Shown in pieces: positions 6,804-14,976 of a DNA stretch of 64,000 bases. Made by a program: the position numbers and the translations under genes. Positions within the stretch are counted from its first letter, which is position 1. Each line of letters opens with the position of its first letter. The notes under the pieces were generated by a model. The model was not told the DNA's origin. It saw only the letters and a program-made list of their open reading frames with translations, and did not search any database. Source of the stretch: Parachryseolinea silvisoli (GTDB lineage: Bacteria; Bacteroidota; Bacteroidia; Cytophagales; Cyclobacteriaceae); assembly GCF_021190955.1 (NCBI RefSeq), contig NZ_JAIOAO010000002.1, forward strand, positions 496,001 to 560,000. Reading direction: 5' to 3'.

Positions 6804-9578
6804 ATGAAATTTACTGTGTTCACCCTCCTGCTGCTGGCTTCGCTTCAGCTGTATAGTCAGACAGGAAATTATTTCCTTTCGCACTACACGCCTGGTGAAG
6901 ATCGGTTTGACGAGGTCTGTTTTGATATCGCTCAGGAAAAAAGCGGCCTGGTATATTTTGCCACACGCCGCGGTATACTCGAATTTGATGGCCGGAACTG
7001 GAACACGCTGCTGAACGACGGCGCCGTATATTCCATTCAAATAACTCCTTCGGGCGAGCTTTATTGGGCCGGCGCGGCCGGTTATGGTACCCTTGCGCCC
7101 CGCAAGATCGGCAATCCCAAAACCACCGTTATTTCACCCAAAGGCGTTACCGACGTCTATCAATGCCTCATCCAGGAAAAGAAATCCTACTTCGTGGGCG
7201 AAAATTCGCTCTACATCGAAACACCCGGCCAGACTACGCTTACCATAAGCGCCACCAAACAAACCGGTGCGTTCGGCAGCATCTTTGAGATCTTTGGCGC
7301 AGTATACGTCAACACCGCCCACATGGGCTTGTTCAAAGTAGACGGAAACAAACTGGTGCGGTCGCGGTTAAACTTCTCGAACACCGAAGAAGTGGTCTTC
7401 TCGCAAGGCTACGACAATCAATACCTCATTGGCCTTTCTGATAACAACGTATACCTCGTCGGCGAAAATCTCAAGCCCCGTTTGATCGTGCTGGAAGACG
7501 AAATGTATGCCAGCGCCAGTGTAATTGTGAGCGGTACATGGGTAAACAAAGACATGTTTGTGCTGGGCACACTGCGCGGCGGCCTCATCTTCGTACAAGC
7601 CAGTACCGGTAAAACACAAGAGATCGTAAACTATAATACCGGCCTGCCCGACAACGAAGTCTATGCGTTGATGAGTGATCAGAGCCAAAGCATTTGGGCA
7701 GCCCATGAATATGGCTTTACGCGCGTGTCACCGTACCTGCCCTTCCGCTCTTTTAGTCACTACAACGGACTTGCCGGCAACCTGCACTGCGCACGGGGCT
7801 TCCAGGGAAACGTCTACGCCGGCACGTCGGTGGGACTCTTCAAGCTGGAGAAAGAAGATCTCTACGATGAGATTACGTACTTCACGGAAGTGACAGAAAA
7901 GAAACCGGCACCCGCTATTACGCAAGCGGCGACACCGGCACCCGCTACACAAACAACGCCGACCACGCCCACCACCGGAACAGCCCAGCCCGCCACGGAG
8001 CCTAAGCGCAAAGGATTGCTCCGTTTCCTGAAGAAGAATCGCAGCAAAGAAAGTGCGTCGGTCGTAACACCCGCCAGACCCGCGGAGACCACCACAGCGA
8101 CTACACCGACGACTCCGTCGGTGACACCACAACCAGAAACCGTCAAACGCAGGATCAAAAAGAGTGAGCGCGTACTCCGCACCACCACGTATCGGTATAA
8201 AAAAGTACAGGGTATAAATGCCAAGATCACACAGCTGGTGATCGTCAACAACAAACTGATTGCCGTTGGCCTGGGTGGCGCCTTTGAGATTGAAGGCCTG
8301 ACCGCCCGACCCATCCTGGAAGAGCCCGTGCGGATAGCCTATGCCTCGCGCAACCTAAAGATGCTGCTGGTATCGACCTACGACGACGAAGTACGTGCCT
8401 TCACACCCGGCGCAACAGGGTGGGTACCGTCATCCATTCTCAGCACCATCAACGACGACATCGAAGCCATCACGGATGGTAACAACCAGGACCTCTGGCT
8501 GTGTGCATCCGACAAAGTATACCACCTGGACGTCACCACCGGCACGTTAAAGAATGTCGAGGGGCTGCCCATCAGCAACCCCACCCTCAACAAAATTGCG
8601 TGTGTGCGTTGGAACAAAGATATTGTCCTCGCCCACAAAGATGGTTTCTTCCGGTTCGATGAGCCGCAGCAAACCTTTGTGCGCATCGACTCGCTACCCA
8701 AGCCCCTGCTGCACTTCTCCGACGGCGAAGACATTCTCTACAACGACGGCCGCACCTGGAACATCCTCGGCAAGACACATGGTCAAAGCAACCTGCAACT
8801 GTTAAACCTGCTGCAGAACCTACGCTTTGTGACGATTGACCAAAATGGCGAAAACCTCTGGGTCGTAACCGGCAACAACGAGCTATATAAATTCTATGGT
8901 GAAAAACTGACGCCCTATGAAGTCGGCAACAAGCCGCTTCTCAAAGCCGCCCGCAACGAAAACGAAACGATGGACTTGCGCGACTTCGCCCTGGACGAGA
9001 CTAAAAGCTCGCTGACCTTCGACGTTATTCAGCCCGACTACCTCGCACCGCAGTCCATTGAATACCGCTATCAATTGGCCGGCCTGGAAGACGAATGGTC
9101 CGATTGGTCCATCAGCAACAACATCATCAACTTTGCCTACCTGCCTTCCAACGACTACGTGCTGATGGTACAATCACGCGACATCTTTGGCAAGATCCGC
9201 GAGCTGCCCACCGTAGCCTTTGAAGTATTGCCGCCCTATTGGAAACGCCCCTGGTTCTATGCCCTGGAGTTCTTTGTCTTCTCAGCCCTCGTGATGCTCT
9301 CGATGCGCCTGAGCAGTCGCTTCCGCATTATCAGCCGCGTGCTGTCATTGCTCACCATCATTATGCTGTTACAGTTCATTCAGACAGTCATCGCCAAAAC
9401 CTTTGAGACCCGCACCAGTCCGGTCATTGATTTCTTTATACAGGTGGTGGTCGCCCTGATGATCCTGCCTGTAGAAGGCTACCTCCGCAACGTCATGTTG
9501 AAGGAAGGTACGCTCGCCGGCAGGCTGCAACGCTTCCTGACACCCGAGGCCGCCCCGGCCGACGACAAAAAAGACTAA
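6804..9578 (+). CDS. Membrane sensor-like protein with beta-propeller and Y_Y_Y domain but no kinase
   Basis: 924 residues with an N-terminal signal peptide ('FTVFTLLLLASLQLYSQ'). Two blocks of two-component-regulator propeller repeats (about 25-365 and 470-725) are split by a Pro/Thr/Ala-rich, then basic, low-complexity insert at about 367-465. A Y_Y_Y-like Ig domain follows at about 732-798 ('YRYQLAGLEDEWSDW'). In hybrid sensors of Bacteroidetes this layout precedes one membrane helix and a histidine kinase. Here the C-terminus has about three hydrophobic segments (near 816-836, 846-864, 873-893) and a 30-residue tail, with no kinase, HTH or GGDEF domain. It could be a decoupled receptor or a scaffold. 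No partner kinase is adjacent. Confidence 0.8.
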   Translation: MKFTVFTLLLLASLQLYSQTGNYFLSHYTPGEDRFDEVCFDIAQEKSGLVYFATRRGILEFDGRNWNTLLNDGAVYSIQITPSGELYWAGAAGYGTLAPRKIGNPKTTVISPKGVTDVYQCLIQEKKSYFVGENSLYIETPGQTTLTISATKQTGAFGSIFEIFGAVYVNTAHMGLFKVDGNKLVRSRLNFSNTEEVVFSQGYDNQYLIGLSDNNVYLVGENLKPRLIVLEDEMYASASVIVSGTWVNKDMFVLGTLRGGLIFVQASTGKTQEIVNYNTGLPDNEVYALMSDQSQSIWAAHEYGFTRVSPYLPFRSFSHYNGLAGNLHCARGFQGNVYAGTSVGLFKLEKEDLYDEITYFTEVTEKKPAPAITQAATPAPATQTTPTTPTTGTAQPATEPKRKGLLRFLKKNRSKESASVVTPARPAETTTATTPTTPSVTPQPETVKRRIKKSERVLRTTTYRYKKVQGINAKITQLVIVNNKLIAVGLGGAFEIEGLTARPILEEPVRIAYASRNLKMLLVSTYDDEVRAFTPGATGWVPSSILSTINDDIEAITDGNNQDLWLCASDKVYHLDVTTGTLKNVEGLPISNPTLNKIACVRWNKDIVLAHKDGFFRFDEPQQTFVRIDSLPKPLLHFSDGEDILYNDGRTWNILGKTHGQSNLQLLNLLQNLRFVTIDQNGENLWVVTGNNELYKFYGEKLTPYEVGNKPLLKAARNENETMDLRDFALDETKSSLTFDVIQPDYLAPQSIEYRYQLAGLEDEWSDWSISNNIINFAYLPSNDYVLMVQSRDIFGKIRELPTVAFEVLPPYWKRPWFYALEFFVFSALVMLSMRLSSRFRIISRVLSLLTIIMLLQFIQTVIAKTFETRTSPVIDFFIQVVVALMILPVEGYLRNVMLKEGTLAGRLQRFLTPEAAPADDKKD

Positions 9579-9596
9579 GCGCCACCATCCGGCTTC

Positions 9597-9624
9597 TTGT
9601 GTTCATGTTCTTTCGTTATTTTTG
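9597..9624 (+). promoter_or_regulatory. Promoter of the DinB-dacB-GH3-hutGF operon
   Basis: TTG at 9597-9599 and TATTTTTG at 9617-9624 are separated by 17 bp. The -7 box ends 3 nt before ATG 9628, so the mRNA is predicted to be leaderless. Confidence 0.6.
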
Positions 9625-9627
9625 GAC

Positions 9628-10140
9628 ATGGCAAGACCAGATCTATCGGTAATTCCCGAGGGCTACAAAGGTTATGTAACCCTGGCAAAAGAGTACGATT
9701 TTCTCGACGCCCTCGACATCGCGCGCAAGCGCATGGCCGAGTTGGTACAAACACTACCCGAAGCCAAAGGCGAATACCGGTATGGTCCTGACAAGTGGAC
9801 GATCAAAGAGCTCCTTTGTCACCTGATCGACGCCGAGCGCATCTTTACCTACCGCGCCCTGCGTTTCGCCCGCAACGACAAGACCGCCCTGCACGGCTTT
9901 GAAGAAAACGACTACGCCCCCGAAGCCAATGCCCACGGACGCACCCTGGCCGAAATAGCACAAGAAGCCATGCACGTACGCCAGTCGACTGTCGATCTAT
10001 ACAAAAGCTTCACACCAGAGATGTTGCAACGGTCGGGAACCGCGAATGGCAAGACACTGTCCGTATTCCACCTGGGCTATGTCATCGCCGGCCACGAGCT
10101 GCACCACTATAACATCCTCCGGGAGCGATACCTGCAATAG
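9628..10140 (+). CDS. DinB superfamily protein (putative metal-dependent thiol transferase fold)
   Basis: 170 residues with a DinB/YfiT four-helix bundle. The three metal-binding histidines are likely the His in 'ELLCHLIDAER' and two in 'GHELHHYNILRERYL' near the C-terminus. Family members include bacillithiol- and mycothiol-dependent S-transferases, but many are uncharacterised, so no substrate is claimed. It is the first gene of a compact operon (6 nt to dacB). The start is ATG 9628; TTG 9622 is the end of the -7 box. Confidence 0.85.
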   Translation: MARPDLSVIPEGYKGYVTLAKEYDFLDALDIARKRMAELVQTLPEAKGEYRYGPDKWTIKELLCHLIDAERIFTYRALRFARNDKTALHGFEENDYAPEANAHGRTLAEIAQEAMHVRQSTVDLYKSFTPEMLQRSGTANGKTLSVFHLGYVIAGHELHHYNILRERYLQ

Positions 10141-10146
10141 CCTGGC

Positions 10147-11472
10147 ATGCAGTATAGCGTTCGCTCATTCACCAGTAAGGCAGTAAGCCACTTTTTTCTC
10201 CCAGCGATCGTCGCGACGCTTTACGCCTGCTCGCCCGTGTCACCCAGGGCACTGCAAAAAAACTTCCACCAAACAGAAGCTGCACTGCAGGAACACGTCG
10301 GGTTTGTTCTGTACGACCCGCTTAAAAAGGAAAAGCTCGTCGACTACAACGGCAGCACATACTTTACGCCTGCCTCAAATACCAAGATCTTTACCTTCTT
10401 TACAAGCCTGAAGCTATTGGGCGACTCCATTCCCGCATTGAAGTACGTGGTGCGCGGTGATTCACTTATCTTCTGGGGCACGGGTGACCCATCGTTCTTA
10501 TACCCGTTTGTTTTCACGAACGGCACAGCCTATACATTTCTAAAAGGCGCTCCCCAACAACTATACTTCGCGGCCGATAATTTCCCGACCGCTTTCTATG
10601 GTCCGGGGTGGGCATGGGACGACTATAACGACTACTATGCCGCTGAACGAAGCTCCCTTCCGATCTATGGCAACCTGGCTACTTTTACCGCTGCCGGCAG
10701 CACCGTGCAGGTAGTACCGCCCTTCTTCCGCACCAGCATTCTGCCAGGAGCCGCTCAGAAAAAACCAGTTATTATTCGCAACCTCGATCAAAATCAATTT
10801 ATATATCACCCCGGCGAACAGCCCTCGACCGAGACCTTTACCATTCCCTTTAAAACCGGCCCCCTGTTGATAGCGCAGTTGCTGAGCGACACCCTAAAAC
10901 GCCTGGTGACCGTACTGGAGAAACCTGTAGTGCGTCTCGGCACAAAAACACTGAACGGTATCCCCACTGACAGCCTGTACCGCGTCATGATGCAAGACAG
11001 CGACAACTTTATCGCGGAACAACTCCTGCTGGCTTGCGCCGGCGTAATCAGCGATACGTTGAAACCCGAGATCGCCATCAACTACATGAAACAGCATGAC
11101 CTCCACGACCTGGTAGACACCCCGGTATGGAAAGACGGTTCGGGCCTATCGCGTTACAACCTGTTTACACCAAGAGCCATCGTGCAACTGTGGGAAAAGA
11201 TATATCACACCGTGCCCCGCGAGCGACTCTTTCCACTCCTCGCAATCGGTGGTTCGAAAGGCACCATCCGAAGGTACTACAAAAGCGACACGCCCTATAT
11301 CTATGGCAAGACCGGCACACTGAGCAACAACCATTGCCTGAGCGGATTCCTGGTCGCAAAAAGCGGCCGGTTGCTGATCTTCTCGTTCATGCATAACAAT
11401 TATACCGCATCAACTGCCATCATCCGGCAGCACATGCAGGAAACCCTGAAGAAAATCCATGAGAATTATTGA
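10147..11472 (+). CDS. dacB: D-alanyl-D-alanine carboxypeptidase/endopeptidase, PBP4 (S13) family
   Basis: A 441-residue peptidoglycan hydrolase that trims or opens peptide cross-links in the periplasm. The three penicillin-binding motifs are visible: SxxK at about S77 ('ASNTK'), SxN at about 284 ('DSDNFIAE') and KTG near 388 ('GKTGTLSN'). The N-terminus ends its hydrophobic segment in 'TLYACSP', so it may be a lipoprotein anchored at Cys28. It lies 6 nt after the DinB gene and 1 nt before the GH3 gene, consistent with coupled expression of wall-turnover enzymes. Confidence 0.9.
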   Translation: MQYSVRSFTSKAVSHFFLPAIVATLYACSPVSPRALQKNFHQTEAALQEHVGFVLYDPLKKEKLVDYNGSTYFTPASNTKIFTFFTSLKLLGDSIPALKYVVRGDSLIFWGTGDPSFLYPFVFTNGTAYTFLKGAPQQLYFAADNFPTAFYGPGWAWDDYNDYYAAERSSLPIYGNLATFTAAGSTVQVVPPFFRTSILPGAAQKKPVIIRNLDQNQFIYHPGEQPSTETFTIPFKTGPLLIAQLLSDTLKRLVTVLEKPVVRLGTKTLNGIPTDSLYRVMMQDSDNFIAEQLLLACAGVISDTLKPEIAINYMKQHDLHDLVDTPVWKDGSGLSRYNLFTPRAIVQLWEKIYHTVPRERLFPLLAIGGSKGTIRRYYKSDTPYIYGKTGTLSNNHCLSGFLVAKSGRLLIFSFMHNNYTASTAIIRQHMQETLKKIHENY

Positions 11473-11473
11473 G

Positions 11474-12766
11474 ATGAAAAAACACATATCCTATCTGTGC
11501 TTGAGCCTCACGGCGCTACTGGCAACACCCCACGTCTACGCACAAACCGACAGCCTCGACATCAAGATCGGACAGATGATCCTCATCGGCTTTCCAAAGG
11601 CCGATGTCGATTCGGAAGTGTTGCGCGAAATACGGCAGGGCAAAGTGGGTTCTATTCTCATTTTCGAAAAGAATATTCCGCAGAAAAATTCTTTTAATGC
11701 ATTGAAGAAGATCACCTGGACATATCAACAGGCAGCACCGATCCCGCTGTTTATTACCATCGATCAGGAAGGCGGCAAGGTAAACCGGCTCAAAGACAAA
11801 TACGGTTTTCCAAAGTCGATCACAGCCGCGGACATGGCAAAGGCGAAGAACCTCGACTCCGTACGATTCTATAGCGAGTCAACGGCCTCCACACTGGCCG
11901 GACTGGGCATTAACGTAAACTTTGCACCCGTCGTCGACCTCGCCTCAAATCCCACCAATCCCATCATCGCCAAACACGGCCGGGCCTTCTCGGCAAACGA
12001 AGACACCGTGGCATGGATGGCCAAAGAAGTAATAAAAATGCACCGTAAATACGGTGTGCTTACATCGCTCAAACACTTTCCCGGTCACGGCAGCTCAAAA
12101 GATGATACACACCTGGGCATGGCGGATGTTACAAACACCTGGAATGAAAAAGAGTTGAAGCCCTATAAAGTACTAATCGACTCGGGCTATGTAGATGCCG
12201 TCATGACCTCGCACATTGTAAATCGCAACCTCGACAAAAACGGCTTCCCGGGCACACTTTCCACCGATGTATTGACGGGACTGCTGCGCAGCCAGTATCA
12301 CTTCAAAGGCGTAATCTTTACCGACGACATGCAGATGCAGGCCATCACCAAACACTACGGCTTTGAGCAAGCCATCAAGATGGCCATACTGGGCGGTGTC
12401 GACATCATGACCTTCTCCAACAACATCGCCGGCAGCGACCAGCGTACAGTGGACAAAGTCCATACCATCATTCGCGGCATGGTAGAACGCGGCGAGATCC
12501 CCCGCCAGCGGATCGACGAAAGCTTCCGCCGCATCATGACACTGAAGAAACGCCTCTCGCTAAACACCATGGCCGCCAACAACCAGCAACAGCTCGACAA
12601 GCTGAACGCAGAGTTGGCCAAAAGCCAGGATGCACTTCGCCTGAAGACACAAGAGCTTGAGCAGGCCCAGGCGGCGTTGCAAAAAGCCACGCAAGAAAGC
12701 CAGCACAAGCAAAGCGAAGAGCAGTCATCTAAAAAGAAAAAGAAGAAACGTAAGGCTGATCGTTAA
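11474..12766 (+). CDS. Glycoside hydrolase family 3 beta-N-acetylhexosaminidase (NagZ-like), secreted
   Basis: 430 residues: a signal peptide (cleavage near 'HVYAQ') and a GH3 TIM barrel. The general-acid loop motif 'KHFPGHGSSKDDTH' lies at about 200-213, and the nucleophile Asp is in 'FTDDMQM' near 283. These features fit beta-N-acetylhexosaminidases that cleave GlcNAc from muropeptides. After about residue 370 there is a Gln/Ala/Lys-rich coiled-coil region ending in a strongly basic lysine run, not part of the standard fold. I chose ATG 11474 over 11459 because it gives the cleaner signal peptide and the gene then follows the dacB stop at once. Confidence 0.88.
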   Translation: MKKHISYLCLSLTALLATPHVYAQTDSLDIKIGQMILIGFPKADVDSEVLREIRQGKVGSILIFEKNIPQKNSFNALKKITWTYQQAAPIPLFITIDQEGGKVNRLKDKYGFPKSITAADMAKAKNLDSVRFYSESTASTLAGLGINVNFAPVVDLASNPTNPIIAKHGRAFSANEDTVAWMAKEVIKMHRKYGVLTSLKHFPGHGSSKDDTHLGMADVTNTWNEKELKPYKVLIDSGYVDAVMTSHIVNRNLDKNGFPGTLSTDVLTGLLRSQYHFKGVIFTDDMQMQAITKHYGFEQAIKMAILGGVDIMTFSNNIAGSDQRTVDKVHTIIRGMVERGEIPRQRIDESFRRIMTLKKRLSLNTMAANNQQQLDKLNAELAKSQDALRLKTQELEQAQAALQKATQESQHKQSEEQSSKKKKKKRKADR

Positions 12767-12778
12767 GCCACACGCAGT

Positions 12779-13582
12779 ATGAATGCTTTTACGATTCACC
12801 CGGCCGAAGGAGAAGAGCTGCCCATTCTGGTCAGCGTGCCGCACTGCGGCACAAGCTTTCCGGACGACATCAAAGACCAGTATAAATCGTCACGGACCGA
12901 GGAACCCGATGACACCGACTGGTTCGTTGACAAGCTATACGGCTTTGTTCCTTCCATGGGCATTACCATGATCTCGGCCAACTACAGCCGTTGGGTGATC
13001 GACCTGAACCGCGACCCCGACAGTAAGCCGCTCTACACCGACGGCCGCATCATCACAGCCTTGTGCCCCACGACAGACTTCCTCGGCAACCCACTATATA
13101 ACGACGAACGTAAAGACGTTGCCGCAGACGAAGTAGCGCGACGTCTGGATCTATACTATAGACCCTACCACCGACAGCTGGACGAGCACCTGACCCGGCT
13201 ACAGGCAAAGTTCAAAAAAGTATTACTGTGGGATTGTCACTCCATTCGCCAGGTAGTACCCACCATCCAATCTGACGCTCTTCCCGACTTAATCCTCGGC
13301 GATGCCGACGGCCGCGCAGCCTATGCAGCCCTGACCCAGACCGCGCTGCAATCACTCCGCAGCACAATATACCAGGTAAATCACAACCATCCGTTTAAAG
13401 GTGGTACGATTACCCGCCACTTCGGCACACCGGCCAGCGGTCGTAATGCACTGCAACTGGAAATGACCAAAGTGCACTATATGGACGACACCGAGCTACG
13501 CTACGACCTGCAGCGCGCCACGGCCATGCAGAAGGTATTAAAACGTACACTTGAAAATCTTGCCATACAGCTACAGCAATAA
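12779..13582 (+). CDS. hutG: N-formylglutamate amidohydrolase (HutG-type)
   Basis: 267 residues of the N-formylglutamate amidohydrolase family, which releases formate and glutamate in the last step of the five-step histidine degradation pathway. Family features are 'LVSVPHCGTSFP' near the start, 'SRWVIDLNRDP' near 75, 'LLWDCHSI' near 150, and 'NHPFKGGTITRHFG' near 205, which supply metal and substrate ligands. The next gene, 3 nt downstream, encodes the enzyme that makes its substrate, which strongly supports the assignment. The upstream hut genes (hutH, hutU, hutI) are not in this window. Confidence 0.9.
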   Translation: MNAFTIHPAEGEELPILVSVPHCGTSFPDDIKDQYKSSRTEEPDDTDWFVDKLYGFVPSMGITMISANYSRWVIDLNRDPDSKPLYTDGRIITALCPTTDFLGNPLYNDERKDVAADEVARRLDLYYRPYHRQLDEHLTRLQAKFKKVLLWDCHSIRQVVPTIQSDALPDLILGDADGRAAYAALTQTALQSLRSTIYQVNHNHPFKGGTITRHFGTPASGRNALQLEMTKVHYMDDTELRYDLQRATAMQKVLKRTLENLAIQLQQ

Positions 13583-13585
13583 GGC

Positions 13586-14950
13586 ATGCAACACGATCTG
13601 AAATATTATCAATTCACCGGCCTTCTCTTACAGGGTGGCTGGCTCTCGCCGGCGGTAGTAGGCATTGATGCGCAAGGCATCATTCAATACTTAGCCGACA
13701 ACGCACCGGCCGCGCCAGTAGCCATCGAAGCAGTACAAGGCCTGGCGATCCCCGGCTTTCAAAACGCACACTCGCATGCGTTTCAATTTGCCATGGCCGG
13801 CATGGCCGAAAAACATCCCACCGGCTCGAACGACGACTTCTGGAGCTGGCGCGAGGCCATGTACCGCTGTGCGCTCACAATGGACCCTGACCAAATGGAA
13901 GCCGTCGCGTCCATGCTATACGCCGAATTGCTCAAGCGCGGGTATACCCACGTAGCCGAATTTCACTACCTCCACCACGACAAGAACGGCAAGCCTTATA
14001 ACAACCTGGCTGAGATGGGAGAGCGACTCGTTGCCGCGGCAAAGACTACCGGTATCAAAATCACGCTCGTACCCGTGATGTACCAGAAAGGTGGCTTTGG
14101 TGCAGCACCGCAGCCGCGACAGATTCGATTTATCTCCAACACAACCGACGAATACTTCCAATTGCTGGATGACTCCGCCCACGCCGTGGCAGCATACACG
14201 CAAGCACGTCTGGGCTTTGGCGTTCATTCTCTCCGGGCGGTAGAAGCGCCCGATGTTATACGCGTCATGCAGGAAGGACCCAAAACTATACCTTTCCACC
14301 TGCATGCAGCCGAGCAACGCAAGGAAGTAGCGGACAGTATAGCCCACTTGAAACAACGCCCCGTAGAGTGGCTGTTGAATAATCTCCCCCTGAATGAGCG
14401 GGTACACATCGTACACTGCACCCACCTGAGCGACGACGAAGTGAGCCGACTGGCAGCCAGCAAAGCGAACGTTGTTCTTTGCCCGGGCACGGAAGGCAAC
14501 CTCGGCGACGGCATCTTCCGTCTGACAGATTTTGCAGCACAGGGTGGTAGTTGGTCTATCGGTACCGATAGTCACATCAGCCTCAACCCACTGGAAGATT
14601 TACGCTGGCTTGATTACGCCCAGCGCTTCACAACGCACAAACGCAATACGTTTGATGACGGCGCGGGCACCTTGGTTCATAAAACACTGACAGCCGGGCG
14701 CCGCGCAATGGGTGTCGAATCCACCGACTATTTCGCCATAGGCCAGCCCCTGGATGCCGTAGTATACAATGCCCGCACGCCCTTGTTGGCACAGGCGGGA
14801 CGTGAGCATTGGCTCCCGTCCATTATCTATACCTCCGACAGCTCGGCAATACTGGGCACATTAGTAGATGGACAATGGAAAGTAAAGGGACACCACCACG
14901 TAGAAGAAACGCGCATCCTACGCACATTTCTAAAATATACCGGCGCGTAG
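13586..14950 (+). CDS. hutF: Formimidoylglutamate deiminase
   Basis: A 454-residue amidohydrolase that converts N-formimidoylglutamate to N-formylglutamate and ammonia. Metal-site motifs run in order: 'NAHSHAFQ' (about 58-65), 'FHLHAAE' (about 235), 'IVHCTHL' (about 272) and 'GTDSHISLNP' (about 328). Together with hutG it forms the formylglutamate branch of histidine use, rather than the direct formiminoglutamase route. It ends the five-gene operon and converges on the large minus-strand gene, with 26 bp between the two stops. Confidence 0.92.
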   Translation: MQHDLKYYQFTGLLLQGGWLSPAVVGIDAQGIIQYLADNAPAAPVAIEAVQGLAIPGFQNAHSHAFQFAMAGMAEKHPTGSNDDFWSWREAMYRCALTMDPDQMEAVASMLYAELLKRGYTHVAEFHYLHHDKNGKPYNNLAEMGERLVAAAKTTGIKITLVPVMYQKGGFGAAPQPRQIRFISNTTDEYFQLLDDSAHAVAAYTQARLGFGVHSLRAVEAPDVIRVMQEGPKTIPFHLHAAEQRKEVADSIAHLKQRPVEWLLNNLPLNERVHIVHCTHLSDDEVSRLAASKANVVLCPGTEGNLGDGIFRLTDFAAQGGSWSIGTDSHISLNPLEDLRWLDYAQRFTTHKRNTFDDGAGTLVHKTLTAGRRAMGVESTDYFAIGQPLDAVVYNARTPLLAQAGREHWLPSIIYTSDSSAILGTLVDGQWKVKGHHHVEETRILRTFLKYTGA

Positions 14951-14976
14951 CGCGTAAAGCAACAACAATCAAAAGC

